Below are positions 34,608 to 46,608 of a DNA stretch of 64,000 nucleotides, piece after piece. This DNA comes from Chromobacterium haemolyticum. GTDB lineage: Bacteria; Pseudomonadota; Gammaproteobacteria; Burkholderiales; Chromobacteriaceae. How positions within the stretch are numbered: position 1 is the stretch's first letter; every line of letters begins with the position of its first letter. The notes under the pieces were generated by a model. That model did no database searches. It saw only the letters and a list, made by a program, of their open reading frames with translations, and was not told the origin of the DNA. Location: NCBI RefSeq assembly GCF_002081825.1, contig NZ_MUKU01000003.1, positions 171,788-235,787 on the forward strand, in the 5' to 3' direction. Made by a program: the position numbers and the translations under genes.

Positions 34608-36239
34608 ATGAAAAACCTGCGCATTGGACAAAGACTCGCCCTCGCCTTCGGCGCGCTGATCGCCCTGGTGCTGATCATGAGTGTGGTCATGCTCAACGGA
34701 CTCTCCTCCATCAGCGACGGCATGGAGGACATTACCGACAACCGGCTGGAATCCTTGCTGATAGTCGCTCAACTGGACCACCACCTGCAGCAGCAACGCA
34801 TCGGCGCTCGCGATCTGATCATTGAAACCGACCCGGCCAAGATGGCCGAGATCAAGGCGCAGACCGACCAAACCATCAAGGCCTTCAACAACGCGGAAAA
34901 GGCGCTGGAAGACCACTTCACCAAGTTTCCGCCAATACCGGCCACCGCCGCCCTGCTCAAAGACGTGGGCCAGGCCCAGGAAGCGCTGGACGCGCCCACT
35001 AAAAAGTTGATGGCGCTGGCGATGGCCAACCAGAACAAGGAGGCAGAAGCCTTCATGGTTGGGGAGCACCGCCCGCTGATCCACCAGTTGGAACAAAAGG
35101 TGGAAGCCCTCAGCAAGGCGCTGGCCGACCGCGCCCAAGACAGCCGCAAGGAAGCAGAGGCCAGCGCCACCGCCGTGCGCGCCACCGCGCTAACCATCAC
35201 CGCCATCTGCCTGGCCGCGGCCGCGCTGATAGGCTGGCTGCTGACCCGCTCCATCACCCGCCCGCTGAACAGCGCGGTGGAGGCCGCTCGCGAAGTGGCC
35301 GCCGGCAATCTGCGCATCGAGTTGACGCCGGACGGCAAAGACGAGCCCGCCCAGGTCATCGCGGCGCTGGCCGATATGCGTAAACAACTGGTGCAAGCCA
35401 TCGGCAACGTCCAGCAAGGTGCGGAAGAAGCCAATAGCGTGGCCAGCCAGTTGTCCGAATCCGCCGAGCAAGTGTTGACCGCCTCCCACCAGCAAAGCCA
35501 GGCCGCCGCCAGTTCCGCCGCCGCGGTGGAGGAACTGACCGTCAGCATCAGCCACGTGGCCGAGGCCGCCCAGGAAGTGCGCGAACACGCGCAAACCAGC
35601 CTGGTCACCGCCAAGAACGGCACCGCCCAACTCAGCTTGCTGATCAAGGAAGTCAACAATGTCGAGAAAGCCGTCAACGGCATTGCCGAAGCGGTGAAGA
35701 ACTTCGTCGCCAACACCCGCAAGATCACCAGCATGACCAGCCAGGTGCGCGACATCGCCGACCAAACTAACTTGCTAGCGCTCAACGCCGCCATCGAAGC
35801 CGCCCGCGCCGGCGAACTGGGCCGCGGCTTCGCCGTGGTGGCCGACGAAGTGCGCGTACTGGCCGAGCGCTCGGCGGAATCCGCCAAGGAAATCGACCAG
35901 GTCACTCACGTGCTGGGCACCCAGTCGGTGGAGCTGGAAGACGCCATCACCAGCAGCCTTGCTTCGCTAAGCAGCAGCCAGGCCTTTGTCTCCACCGTGG
36001 AGAACGCCTTGCAGGAGGGCGAACAAGCGGTGGCCAAGTCCACCGACAGCACCGGCACCATCGTCAGCGCCGTGCAGGAGCAGAAGCTGGCCAGCACCGA
36101 GATCGCGCAGAATATGGAAAAAGTGGCGCAGATGGCCGAGGAAAACACCGCCATCGTCAGCAATGTGGCGGACAGCTCTCACTCCATGTCCGACATTGCC
36201 CAGCGTTTGCATCAAGCGGTGCGCTTCTTCCGCATCTGA
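34608..36239 (+). CDS. Methyl-accepting chemotaxis protein
   Basis: 543 residues. Membrane segments at about 11-33 and 195-215 flank a four-helix-bundle ligand domain (4HB_MCP type, [20 protein letters not shown]). Then a HAMP domain, methylation helices and the signalling hairpin [20 protein letters not shown] followed by [20 protein letters not shown]. No C-terminal pentapeptide tether for CheR is visible (ends AVRFFRI). The AT-rich 70 bp before the gene (34521-34590), unusual for this GC-rich region, probably contains its promoter. Confidence 0.95.
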   Translation: MKNLRIGQRLALAFGALIALVLIMSVVMLNGLSSISDGMEDITDNRLESLLIVAQLDHHLQQQRIGARDLIIETDPAKMAEIKAQTDQTIKAFNNAEKALEDHFTKFPPIPATAALLKDVGQAQEALDAPTKKLMALAMANQNKEAEAFMVGEHRPLIHQLEQKVEALSKALADRAQDSRKEAEASATAVRATALTITAICLAAAALIGWLLTRSITRPLNSAVEAAREVAAGNLRIELTPDGKDEPAQVIAALADMRKQLVQAIGNVQQGAEEANSVASQLSESAEQVLTASHQQSQAAASSAAAVEELTVSISHVAEAAQEVREHAQTSLVTAKNGTAQLSLLIKEVNNVEKAVNGIAEAVKNFVANTRKITSMTSQVRDIADQTNLLALNAAIEAARAGELGRGFAVVADEVRVLAERSAESAKEIDQVTHVLGTQSVELEDAITSSLASLSSSQAFVSTVENALQEGEQAVAKSTDSTGTIVSAVQEQKLASTEIAQNMEKVAQMAEENTAIVSNVADSSHSMSDIAQRLHQAVRFFRI

Positions 36240-36260
36240 ACCATCTCACCAACCATGTCG

Positions 36261-36285
36261 AAGCCGCCCTTCCGGGCGGCTTTTT
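36261..36285 (+). terminator. Rho-independent terminator after the chemoreceptor gene
   Basis: AAGCCGCCC-TTCC-GGGCGGCTT stem followed by TTT, 22 bp after the stop and before a convergent permease gene. Confidence 0.9.
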
Positions 36286-36311
36286 CATTTGCTCGCGCTC
36301 GAAACCGGCGC

Positions 36312-37862
36312 TCAGATTTTTTCGTCGAAGCTGAATACCGGCGTGCCCTTCTTCAACACCTCGCCGCGGAAGAAGGCCGGATATTGACGACACATGTACA
36401 ACATGACCAGCAAGCCCGCCAGCGCCACCGTCACGCCCAGAATGAACACCAGGCCCAGGCCGCCGATATGAGAGCCGCTGCCGAAGGCCGGGTCCATGCT
36501 GTCTAACGTGGTGCGGATCAGCGCGACGAACAGCAGGATGCCGCCCAAGCCCGGGCACAGGCCGCGCAACAGGAAATGGCGCGCCGAAGTCAGCGCCTGT
36601 TTGCGGAAATACCAGACGCAGGCAAAGGCCGTCAGGCCGTAATAGAAGCACACCATCATGCCCAGAGCGGTAATGGTATCGGACAGTACGTTCTCGCTGA
36701 CCACCCGCATCACCGCGTAAAACACAGAGGCCACCAGCGCGGACACCACGGTGGCGTAAGCCGGCGCCTTGAAGCGGGACTCCACCACCGCGTACTTGGC
36801 CGGCAGAGCTTGATAATGGCCCATCGCCAGCATGGTGCGCGCCGGCGACATAAAGGTGGATTGCAAGGACGCGGCGGAGCTGGACATCACCGCCAGCGAC
36901 AGCAAGATGGCCGCCGGCCCCATCACCGGCCCGGCCAGCGCGGTGAACACATTGGCCGCGATGGCCGGGTTGGCTAGACCCGTGGCGTCGGTGCCCACGC
37001 CGGCGAAAGACACTACCGCCGCGCTGATCAGCACGTAAGAGCCCACCAGCAGCACCATCACCAGCGTGGCGGCCTTGCCGGACAGATTGGCGCGTTTGTC
37101 GCCCGTGGTTTCCTCGCTGATGGTCACTACCGTGTCCCAGCCCCAATAGGCGAAGATGGACACCGCCACCCCGGCGGCGAATTGGGAAAAGCTCTCCACC
37201 GCGAAGGGATTGAACCAGCTCCACTCCACCGGTATGGAATACGGATGGCCGCCGTCGGCGGCGGCGCTGAACGCCGCCCAAGCGAACCAGGCCAGCACCA
37301 ACACCTGAAACGACACCAACACATATTGCACCCGCTTGGTGGATTGCAGACCGCGACAGGAAATCCAGGTGGCCACCGCCATGAAGCTGAGGCAGGAGGC
37401 GATGTTCACCACCGCGTCGTCAGGCAGCGCCGCAATGTCCGCCCGCGCCAAGGCCTGGCCCAGCGCCAGATACATGAAGTCCACCGCCACCGCGGCGGTG
37501 TTGGACAGCACCAGCACCGTGGACACCACCAGCCCCCAGCCGGCGATCCAGCCTATCCATGGCCCAAAGGCCCGCGTGGCCCAGGTGAAGGACGTCCCGG
37601 CGTCCGGCATCTCGCGGTTCAGCTCGCGGTAGCCTATGGCCACCAACAGCATGGGAATGAAGCTGACGAAAAACACTGCCGGCATCTGCTTGCCCACCTG
37701 GGTGGCTGCCGGCCCCAGGGACGCGGTCAGCGTGTACGCCGGCGCGCATACGGAAATCCCAATCACCACCAGCCCGAGAATGCCGATGGAGCCGGCGGGC
37801 AAACCCTTGGCGCTCAAGCCACCCCCGTCCGGGGCCGGCAGCGCGTTGTCAACATTACGCAT
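36312..37862 (-). CDS. APC-family permease (polyamine/amino-acid importer-like)
   Basis: 516 residues from ATG 37862 with GGAG seven bases upstream. About 12 membrane segments; GSIGILGLVVIGISVCAPAY, RELNREMPDAGTSFTWATRA and GWDTVVTISEETTGDKRANL are typical of the AAT/APC group that includes PuuP-like putrescine importers. The divergent neighbour encodes a PotF-like polyamine binding protein, which supports a polyamine role. The C-terminal motif VLKKGTPVFSFDEKI is hydrophilic. Confidence 0.87.
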   Translation of the reverse strand: MRNVDNALPAPDGGGLSAKGLPAGSIGILGLVVIGISVCAPAYTLTASLGPAATQVGKQMPAVFFVSFIPMLLVAIGYRELNREMPDAGTSFTWATRAFGPWIGWIAGWGLVVSTVLVLSNTAAVAVDFMYLALGQALARADIAALPDDAVVNIASCLSFMAVATWISCRGLQSTKRVQYVLVSFQVLVLAWFAWAAFSAAADGGHPYSIPVEWSWFNPFAVESFSQFAAGVAVSIFAYWGWDTVVTISEETTGDKRANLSGKAATLVMVLLVGSYVLISAAVVSFAGVGTDATGLANPAIAANVFTALAGPVMGPAAILLSLAVMSSSAASLQSTFMSPARTMLAMGHYQALPAKYAVVESRFKAPAYATVVSALVASVFYAVMRVVSENVLSDTITALGMMVCFYYGLTAFACVWYFRKQALTSARHFLLRGLCPGLGGILLFVALIRTTLDSMDPAFGSGSHIGGLGLVFILGVTVALAGLLVMLYMCRQYPAFFRGEVLKKGTPVFSFDEKI

Positions 37863-38198
37863 GGTGCATCTCCTTTGTCGGGACCGCGTCGCAACGTCGG
37901 CCCTCGCCTTGTTATCTTTGTCCGCGTCGGCGCTCAAGCACCAACGCGAATGCGCGCGTCCCACCGTGTCCGCCGGCCGGCCCCGCTTATGGCAGGACCG
38001 CGCGCGTCAGGCGGGGTTGCATGGAGTACGCAGATAATTAACACAAAAACATCAAATGGCAAAAATAATAGACGCCACCCGCTTGGGGCGATATGCTGGC
38101 TCGGCAAGATTCGGCCCGCGCCGGCGTCTTGCGCTAGAGCCGGGCCCACCGGCCACACGCATCGCAAGAACCACGCAAAGAGAGAGAAGGAAGAGAGC
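37863..38198. other. 336-bp intergenic region between divergent transport genes
   Basis: No gene seen. It must contain both promoters. The GC-rich flanks enclose an AT-rich stretch at about 38025-38075 with runs such as AATTAACACAAAAACATC. No convincing -35/-10 pair or palindrome was found. The ribosome site GAGAAGGAAGAG precedes the binding-protein start at 38199. Confidence 0.5.
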
Positions 38199-39287
38199 AT
38201 GAACACTTGGAAGCACGGCCTGCTCGCGCTCGGCCTGACCGGCGCCGGCCTCGCTCAGGCCAATACCGTCAACGTCTACAACTGGTCCGACTACATCGCC
38301 CCCACCACCGTGCCGGCCTTCAGCAAGCAAACCGGCATCAAGGTCAATTACAACGTCTACGACAGCATGGAAACCCTCAACGCCAAGCTGATGACCGGTC
38401 GCTCCGGTTTCGACCTGGTGGTGCCGTCCAACAATGTGCTAGGCCTGGGCATCAAGGCCGGCCTGTTTCAGCCGCTGGACAAGAGCAAGCTTCCCAATTA
38501 CAAGAACATAGATCCGGCGCTGCTGAAAATGATGGAAGTGTCGGACCCGGGCAACAAATACGCGGTGCCGTATTTCTGGGGCGTGATCACCCTGGGCATC
38601 AATGAGGAAAAAGTGAAAAAGGCGCTGGGCGGCAAATTGCCGGCCAATGAGTGGGACCTGCTGTTCAAACCGGAATACGTGTCCAAGCTCAAATCCTGCG
38701 GCGTCAGCATTCTGGACTCCCCGTCCGAATTCTTCCCGATGGCACTGCACTACTTCGGCAAGGACCCGGGCAGCACCAAGGAAGCCGATTACCGCGCCAT
38801 CATGCCGCAGCTCAACGCCATCCGCGCCAGCGTCACCCGCTTCTCCTCCTCCGGCTACATCAACGACATGGCCAGTGGCGAAGTCTGTCTGGCCATGGGC
38901 TACGGCGGCGACCTCAACATCGCCAAACGCCGCGCGGCGGATTCCAAGAACGGCGTCAAGGTGCTGCCGCTGATGCCCAAACAGGGCGTGGCGATCTGGG
39001 TGGACAGCATGACCATTCCCAAGGACGCCAAGAATGTGGCCAACGCGCTGGCCTTCATCAATTACAGCCTGGACCCCAAGATCGCCGCGGACAACGCCAA
39101 TACCGTGACCTTCGCCCCCGGCAGCCTGCCGGCGCGGCAATTCGTCGGCAAACAATACCTGAATGAGCGCTCGATCTTCCCTAATGCCGAAGACCTGAAA
39201 AACAGCTTCATCCAGCGCAGCGTCGGCCAGGACACCCTGCGCATCTACGGCCGGCTGTGGCAGAACTTCAAGCTGGGCCGCAGCTGA
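38199..39287 (+). CDS. Polyamine ABC transporter substrate-binding protein (PotF/SpuD-like)
   Basis: 362 residues, signal peptide WKHGLLALGLTGAGLAQA. Mature start NTVNVYNWSDYIAPTTVPAF, then GFDLVVPSNNVLGLGIKAGL, PYFWGVITLGINEEKVKKAL and GEVCLAMGYGGDLNIAKRRA match the PotF/PotD family; the NWSDYI and polyamine-contact Trp/Asp positions are kept. No permease or ATPase subunit follows: the gene ends in a hairpin. The partner subunits must be elsewhere. Confidence 0.9.
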   Translation: MNTWKHGLLALGLTGAGLAQANTVNVYNWSDYIAPTTVPAFSKQTGIKVNYNVYDSMETLNAKLMTGRSGFDLVVPSNNVLGLGIKAGLFQPLDKSKLPNYKNIDPALLKMMEVSDPGNKYAVPYFWGVITLGINEEKVKKALGGKLPANEWDLLFKPEYVSKLKSCGVSILDSPSEFFPMALHYFGKDPGSTKEADYRAIMPQLNAIRASVTRFSSSGYINDMASGEVCLAMGYGGDLNIAKRRAADSKNGVKVLPLMPKQGVAIWVDSMTIPKDAKNVANALAFINYSLDPKIAADNANTVTFAPGSLPARQFVGKQYLNERSIFPNAEDLKNSFIQRSVGQDTLRIYGRLWQNFKLGRS

Positions 39288-39304
39288 ATCCCGCTGCTCC
39301 GCCA

Positions 39305-39339
39305 ATGAACAACAGCCGCTCAAAGCGGCTGTTGTTCAT
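39305..39339. terminator. Bidirectional terminator between the binding protein and acnA
   Basis: Perfect 16-bp inverted repeat ATGAACAACAGCCGCT / AGCGGCTGTTGTTCAT with loop CAA, between convergent genes. Confidence 0.85.
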
Positions 39340-39363
39340 TAAGCGCCGTTCAAAATACGACGC

Positions 39364-42036
<2,673 letters not shown>

Positions 42037-42071
42037 GGTGGACTCCTGTTGAAAGCCAAGATGCAAGCCAA

Positions 42072-42216
42072 GAACCTGTTTACGATCTGATGCGACTCGT
42101 CAGATCTGACGCGGCGAGTACAGCCTCGAAATGCTCATGTACCCCATGTACATTCCGCTTTCTCAGCTGTTTTCGCCCTGTCTCGCTCTTTCTCGCAAGA
42201 CCGTAAACACGCTCTC
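42072..42216. repeat. Intergenic inverted-repeat element, long copy B
   Basis: About 145 bp with terminal inverted repeats TGTTTACGATCT (42077-42088) and AGACCGTAAACA (42198-42209). The interior aligns with copy A over its length (CTCGAAATGCT, CATTCCGCTTTCTCAGC, GTTTTCGCC, TGTCTCGCTCT). It lies in the acnA-fumC divergent region, upstream of both, unlike the other copies. Confidence 0.8.
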
Positions 42217-42232
42217 AAAGACGAAAACGATG

Positions 42233-42268
42233 GGAGCACCTCGAAAAGCGGCCTGTCCGAGGTGCTCC
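42233..42268. promoter_or_regulatory. Inverted repeat upstream of fumC
   Basis: GGAGCACCTCG (42233-42243) and CGAGGTGCTCC (42258-42268), perfect 11-bp arms with a 14-base centre, about 95 bp before the fumC start. Could be an operator or a leftover terminator. Confidence 0.4.
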
Positions 42269-42363
42269 GCCTCGTATTCAGACCCTAAAACAGGTCAATG
42301 GTTCAGCCCTTAACTTGCATTTAGCATACAATCGAAACCTCATTCCCGTGCGAAAGGCATGCC

Positions 42364-43743
42364 ATGACACACAGAATAGAACACGATTCCTTCGGCGACA
42401 TCGAAGTCCCCGCCAATGCGCTGTGGGGCGCGCAAACCCAGCGTTCGCTCGGCCACTTCGCCATCTCCAACGAAACCATGCCGCCGGAACTGATCCTGGC
42501 GCTGGCCCAGGTCAAGCGCGCCGCCGCGCTGGCCAACCGCGAGCTGGGCAAGCTGCCGGCGAACAAGGCCGACGCCGTCGTCGCCGCCGCCGACGAAGTG
42601 CTGGCCGGCAAACACCCGGACGCCTTCCCCTTGTCGGTATGGCAAACCGGCTCCGGCACGCAAACCAATATGAACATGAACGAGGTGCTGGCCAACCGCG
42701 CCTCGGAACTGCTGGGCGGCGAGCGCGGCCCCGGCCGGCTCGTCCACCCCAACGACGACGTCAACCGCGGCCAATCCTCCAACGACATCTATCCCACCGC
42801 CATGCATGTGGCCGCCGCGCGCGCGGTACACGACCGGTTGCTGCCGGCGCTGAGCCGGCTGCGCGCCGCGCTGCTGGACAAAACGGCCGCCTTCGCCGAC
42901 ATCGTCAAGATCGGCCGCACTCACTTGCAGGACGCCACCCCCCTGACCTTGGGGCAGGAGTTGTCCGGTTGGGTGGATCAGCTGGAGCAAGCGGAACACG
43001 CCGTCCGCGCCGCGTTGCCCGGCCTCTACCAACTGGCCGTGGGGGGCACCGCCGTGGGCACCGGCCTCAATACCCACCCGGAGTTCGGCCCGCGCGTGGC
43101 GGCCGAACTCAACCGCGCTTGCGGCCTGCCCTTTGTCAGCGCCGGCAATAAATTCGCCGCGCTGGCCGGGCACGACGCGCTGGTGCACTCGCACGGCGCG
43201 CTCAAGCAACTGGCCACCGCCTTGATCAAGATCGCCAACGACATCCGCTGGCTGGCGTCCGGTCCGCGCAGCGGCCTGGGCGAACTGCTGATTCCGGAAA
43301 ACGAGCCGGGCAGTTCCATCATGCCGGGCAAGGTCAACCCCACCCAGTGCGAGGCAATGACCATGCTGTGCTGCCAGGTGCTGGGCAACGATGTGGCCTT
43401 GTCCATCGGCGCGGCGTCGGGCAACTTCGAGCTGAACGTGTTCAAGCCGCTGATCGCGCACAACTTCCAGCAAAGCGTGCGCCTGCTCGCCGACGGCATG
43501 GACAGCCTCAACCATCATTGCGTGCGCGGCATGCAGGCAAACCGCCCTCGCATCGAGCAATTGCTGGAGCAATCGCTGATGCTGGTCACTGCTCTCAATC
43601 CGCACATTGGCTACGACAAGGCCGCCGCCATCGCCAAGCTGGCCCACGCCAACGGCGGCACCCTCAAGCAGGCGGCGCTGGAGCTGGGCTATGTGACGGC
43701 GGAACAGTTTGATCAGTGGGTGGATCCGAAGGCGATGATCTAA
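42364..43743 (+). CDS. fumC: Class II fumarate hydratase
   Basis: 459 residues. [20 protein letters not shown] then [49 protein letters not shown] and the superfamily signature [19 protein letters not shown] are all present. Iron-independent homotetrameric fumarase, typically used under oxidative or iron-poor conditions. Upstream, 42269-42363 holds ATACAAT-like sequences but no clear promoter. Repeat copy E follows the stop. Confidence 0.96.
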   Translation: MTHRIEHDSFGDIEVPANALWGAQTQRSLGHFAISNETMPPELILALAQVKRAAALANRELGKLPANKADAVVAAADEVLAGKHPDAFPLSVWQTGSGTQTNMNMNEVLANRASELLGGERGPGRLVHPNDDVNRGQSSNDIYPTAMHVAAARAVHDRLLPALSRLRAALLDKTAAFADIVKIGRTHLQDATPLTLGQELSGWVDQLEQAEHAVRAALPGLYQLAVGGTAVGTGLNTHPEFGPRVAAELNRACGLPFVSAGNKFAALAGHDALVHSHGALKQLATALIKIANDIRWLASGPRSGLGELLIPENEPGSSIMPGKVNPTQCEAMTMLCCQVLGNDVALSIGAASGNFELNVFKPLIAHNFQQSVRLLADGMDSLNHHCVRGMQANRPRIEQLLEQSLMLVTALNPHIGYDKAAAIAKLAHANGGTLKQAALELGYVTAEQFDQWVDPKAMI

Positions 43744-43800
43744 ACACCGGTTCACGCTCTTCCTCGCGGATGCTCGCGGCGAAGAGCATGAACAGGCGGT
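43744..43800. repeat. Intergenic inverted-repeat element, short copy E
   Basis: GTTCACGCTCTTC (43750-43762) and GAAGAGCATGAAC (43781-43793), one mismatch, start right after the fumC stop and lie between convergent genes. Same CCGGTTCACG end as copies A, C and D. Confidence 0.6.
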
Positions 43801-43806
43801 AGTCGC

Positions 43807-44496
43807 TCAGTCGAACAAACCCAAGGTACGCGGCAGCGGCTGCGGCGTCGGCTTGGGCCCGCCCTGGCGCGGCGCCAGCGGCGCATCCTCCGCGCGCATC
43901 TCCTCCGCCGGAAACAAACGCAGCAAGCGATGCGCGTCGTCCGGGCGACGCGCCGTCAGCCAGGCTAGATAATCCTCCGGCCGCACAATCACCAGCGAAC
44001 GCTTTTCGTCCTCCGGCTTGTGGGTGCGGCGCATCAGCGCGTGCGCCTCGGCGTTTACCGTCAACTGAGTGAAGGCGTGACTGATCGAGCCATCCGGCTC
44101 CGACCACGCCCGCCATAACCCGGCCACCGCGAACGGCGCATCGTCGGCCAGGCCGATTCGCCAGCGCACCGCGCGGCCGGTTTCATACGAGGGTTCGAAG
44201 AAGGCCCGCATCGGCACCAGGCAACGCTGGCCGGCCCGCCACGGGTAGCGGAAGTTTTTCAGCTCGGCCACGGTTTCCGAGCGCGCGTTGGTGGTGGACA
44301 GCCGCATGCCGTCCGGTTGATGGCGCTTGGGCACCAGCCCGTAATTGCCCAGCCGCAGTTCCAGGCCCTGGCGGCCGGCCACGACGAAGGGAGCGGCGTA
44401 GTCCTGCCAGGCTTCTTCCTGCCAAACCAGCTCGCCGGCCTCCACGCCGAACAGCGGCAGTTGATCGGGATGGGGGCATAGATAATTGACGCACAT
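43807..44496 (-). CDS. SOS response-associated peptidase (SRAP/HMCES family)
   Basis: 229 residues starting MCVNY; after Met removal the Cys2 forms the covalent link to abasic sites known for YedK/HMCES. TTNARSETVAELKNFRYPWR, QRCLVPMRAFFEPSYETGRA (catalytic Glu) and TQLTVNAEAHALM (His region) are the conserved motifs. Shields abasic sites in single-stranded DNA. Longer N-terminal loop than E. coli YedK. Divergent from the P-loop kinase unit. Confidence 0.92.
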   Translation of the reverse strand: MCVNYLCPHPDQLPLFGVEAGELVWQEEAWQDYAAPFVVAGRQGLELRLGNYGLVPKRHQPDGMRLSTTNARSETVAELKNFRYPWRAGQRCLVPMRAFFEPSYETGRAVRWRIGLADDAPFAVAGLWRAWSEPDGSISHAFTQLTVNAEAHALMRRTHKPEDEKRSLVIVRPEDYLAWLTARRPDDAHRLLRLFPAEEMRAEDAPLAPRQGGPKPTPQPLPRTLGLFD

Positions 44497-44542
44497 CGGC
44501 GCAGTCTACCGGATATTGCGGCGGCCGGCCCGCCTCCTCGGT

Positions 44543-44574
44543 TTGACAAGCCCGCCTCAAGCGGCGACCATAAG
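44543..44574 (+). promoter_or_regulatory. Possible promoter for the attenuator and P-loop kinase
   Basis: TTGACA at 44543-44548 is perfect; the best -10 candidates (CCATAA or CATAAG near 44568-44574) are 19-20 bases away, longer than ideal. Confidence 0.35.
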
Positions 44575-44580
44575 CCCACT

Positions 44581-44691
44581 ATGCGCCGTTTCGTCCCCTA
44601 TGCCAGCCAAGATTGGATTGACGCCCGTTTCGGGGCGGGTTAGCGCGCGGCCAGACGAAGCCCGGCAACCCGCCCGCACGGCGGGTTTTTT
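44581..44691 (+). promoter_or_regulatory. Attenuator-like leader with mutually exclusive hairpins
   Basis: Four segments: 1, CGCCC (44622-44626); 2, GGCGGGTT (44634-44641, with GGGCG from 44633); 3, AACCCGCC (44667-44674); 4, GGCGGGTT (44680-44687) followed by T residues to 44691. Segments 1:2, 2:3 and 3:4 can each pair, and 3:4 is a good terminator. A 20-codon frame (ATG 44581, TAG 44641-44643) ends exactly on segment 2, as in ribosome-controlled attenuators, but it has no clear ribosome site. A ligand-binding riboswitch using the 25-base insert between 2 and 3 is the alternative. Confidence 0.55.
44667..44691 (+). terminator. Terminator hairpin of the leader
   Basis: AACCCGCC-CGCAC-GGCGGGTT stem followed by TTTT, 27 bp before the kinase start and with no gene before it, as expected for an attenuator terminator. 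Confidence 0.8.
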
Positions 44692-44718
44692 CATATGAGC
44701 CACCACCAGGAGACTGCC

Positions 44719-45240
44719 ATGCCTAGCAATGAACAATCCAAAGACACGGCCGCGGCGACGCTGCATCTGGTTTGCGGCAAAATCGCCGCAGGCAAGTCCA
44801 CCTTAACCCGCAACCTGGCCAAACAAGCTCGCACCGTCCTGATCAGCGAGGACGAATGGCTAGCCCAGCTCTACCCGGGCGAGATCCGCACCATGACCGA
44901 CTACGTGCGCCGCTCGCAGTCGCTGAAACAGGCGCTGACCGCCCACGTCGCCGCCCTGCTGCGCCAAGGCCTGTCCGTGGTGCTGGACATGCCGGCCAAC
45001 ACCTTGGAAAGCCGCCGCTGGATGCGCGAGCTGATCGACGCCAGCGGCGCCGCCCATGAGTTGCATCTTCTGGACGTCAGCGACGAAGCCTGCAAGGCGC
45101 GGCTGCGTCAGCGCAACGCCAAGGGCGCCCACCCGTTCAGCGTCAGCGAGGCGGAATTCGACCACATCACCCGCTACTTCGTGCCGCCCAGCCCTCAGGA
45201 AGGCTTCAACGTAGTCGCCCACAGCAACGCGGAGGTCTGA
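44719..45240 (+). CDS. P-loop kinase-like ATPase (zeta-toxin/AAA-type fold)
   Basis: 173 residues from ATG 44719 with CAGGAG upstream. Walker A LVCGKIAAGKSTLTRNLAKQ, then ISEDEWLAQLYPGEIRTMTD, VVLDMPANTLESRRWMREL and LLDVSDEACKARLRQRNAKG, the last a LID-type Arg-rich segment of small-molecule kinases. Similar proteins phosphorylate unidentified substrates. No antitoxin gene is adjacent. Sits behind the attenuator-like leader, so its expression may depend on the leader's folding. Confidence 0.85.
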   Translation: MPSNEQSKDTAAATLHLVCGKIAAGKSTLTRNLAKQARTVLISEDEWLAQLYPGEIRTMTDYVRRSQSLKQALTAHVAALLRQGLSVVLDMPANTLESRRWMRELIDASGAAHELHLLDVSDEACKARLRQRNAKGAHPFSVSEAEFDHITRYFVPPSPQEGFNVVAHSNAEV

Positions 45241-45264
45241 ACCGGCCTCTGGCCGTCTCAGCGC

Positions 45265-45290
45265 AAAACGCCGGCAAGCCGGCGTTTTTT
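45265..45290 (+). terminator. Rho-independent terminator after the P-loop kinase gene
   Basis: AAAACGCCGGC-AA-GCCGGCGTTTTTT, 25 bp after the stop, facing the end of the urea operon. Confidence 0.92.
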
Positions 45291-45338
45291 CATTGGCAAG
45301 ATGGCCGCTTACCCGCCGCCGCCCGCCTTGCCGCGCCG

Positions 45339-45929
45339 CTAGACCCAGCCGCCCAGCATCAGCGCTCCGCACAGGGCGATGCCGCCGCCGACAAGGCGGC
45401 CCAGCCGTTCGCCCAGCGCAAAATGCGCTTCCGTTCGCCCCAACAACAAGCCGGCCGCGTGCAACAGGCCGGAAGCCAGCACGAAACCGGCGGCGTAAGC
45501 CAGGCCGGAGGCGTCGTGCGGCATCTCCTGACCATGAGCGATGCCGTGCAGCAAAGCAAAGCCGGCAATGGCTGACAAGGCCAGACCGCGCCGCGGCTGC
45601 AAAGCGAAGGCCAGCAGCAGGCCCAGCGCAATCACGCTGGCGGCGATGCCGCTTTCCAGCGCCGCCGCGCTCACGCCCAGCCAGCCCAGGACGCTGCCAA
45701 CGGCCAACAAGGCCATGAAGGTCAACGGGCCTTGCCAGCGAGCCGCGCCGCCCAGCCGCCACGACCACAAGCCCACCGCCAACATGGCCAAGAGGTGGTC
45801 CAACCCGCCAAGCGGATGCGCCAGGCCGCTGGAAAAGCCGGCGACGGCGTGGCCGGGGTGGGCCTGGGCCAGCCCGCTGGCCAGCAATAGCGCCAGCGCG
45901 GCCGACAGAGGTTTACGCAAGATGGTCAT
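45339..45929 (-). CDS. HupE/UreJ-family protein (probable nickel permease)
   Basis: 196 residues from ATG 45929, GGAG upstream. Signal-like N-terminus then about six membrane segments; [20 protein letters not shown] and [14 protein letters not shown] carry the HX5DH-like metal motif, and [12 protein letters not shown] is the second conserved block. The frame overlaps the end of ureG by 17 bp. Last gene of the urea unit; likely supplies nickel to urease. Confidence 0.9.
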   Translation of the reverse strand: MTILRKPLSAALALLLASGLAQAHPGHAVAGFSSGLAHPLGGLDHLLAMLAVGLWSWRLGGAARWQGPLTFMALLAVGSVLGWLGVSAAALESGIAASVIALGLLLAFALQPRRGLALSAIAGFALLHGIAHGQEMPHDASGLAYAAGFVLASGLLHAAGLLLGRTEAHFALGERLGRLVGGGIALCGALMLGGWV

Positions 45930-46578
45930 TTTCAGCTCCCGAGACGTCAAGTTGCAGCATGCCCTGGGTTTCGACGAAGGCGATGATGTCGGCCAGCCCC
46001 TGGCCAAGCTTGAGATTGGAGAACACGAAGGGCCGCTCACCGCGCATGCGGCCGGCGTCGCGCGCCATCACGTCCAGCGAGGCCCCCACCAACGGCGCCA
46101 GATCGATCTTGTTGATCACCAACAGGTCCGATTTGCAGATGCCCGGCCCGCCCTTGCGCGGAATCTTGTCGCCGGCGGACACATCGATCACGTACAGCGT
46201 CAGATCCGACAGCTCCGGGCTGAAAGTGGCGGCCAGGTTGTCGCCGCCGCTTTCGATAAAGATGAGATCCAGGCCCGGATGGCGGGCGTTCAGCCGCGCC
46301 ACCGCCTCCAGGTTGATCGACGCGTCTTCGCGGATGGCGGTGTGCGGGCAGCCGCCGGTTTCCACTCCGATGATGCGGTCCGCCTCCAGCGCTTGATGCT
46401 GGACCAGGAATTGCGCGTCTTCCTGGGTGTAGATGTCGTTGGTCACGGCGGCAACATTGTATTTATCGCGCAGCGCCGCGCACAGCGCCCAGGTCAGGTG
46501 GGTCTTGCCGGAGCCCACCGGCCCGCCTATGCCCACCCGCAACGGCCCGCGGCCCTTGGTGAGTCCTGTTGTGTTCAT
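45913..46578 (-). CDS. ureG: Urease accessory GTPase UreG
   Basis: 221 residues. P-loop [20 protein letters not shown], metal-binding Cys-Pro-His in [20 protein letters not shown], and Walker [25 protein letters not shown]-class GTPase that delivers nickel to the urease active site with UreE, UreF and UreD. AAGGAG before ATG. Overlaps hupE/ureJ. Confidence 0.97.
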   Translation of the reverse strand: MNTTGLTKGRGPLRVGIGGPVGSGKTHLTWALCAALRDKYNVAAVTNDIYTQEDAQFLVQHQALEADRIIGVETGGCPHTAIREDASINLEAVARLNARHPGLDLIFIESGGDNLAATFSPELSDLTLYVIDVSAGDKIPRKGGPGICKSDLLVINKIDLAPLVGASLDVMARDAGRMRGERPFVFSNLKLGQGLADIIAFVETQGMLQLDVSGAENDHLA

Positions 46579-46608
46579 CGCTTTCTCCTTGAGATCGCGG
46601 CCGCCGGC

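Noticed and set aside
44643..44674. Resemblance of GGCC-N10-CCCGGCAACC to the SAM-I riboswitch core
   Set aside because: Only this short segment matches; the conserved P1/P2 kink-turn and P4 parts of SAM-I are missing and the downstream gene is not a methionine gene. Kept only as an alternative for the leader.
44486..44698. 70-codon plus-strand frame between the SRAP and kinase genes
   Set aside because: Overlaps the SRAP start and the leader hairpins; no ribosome site or domain.
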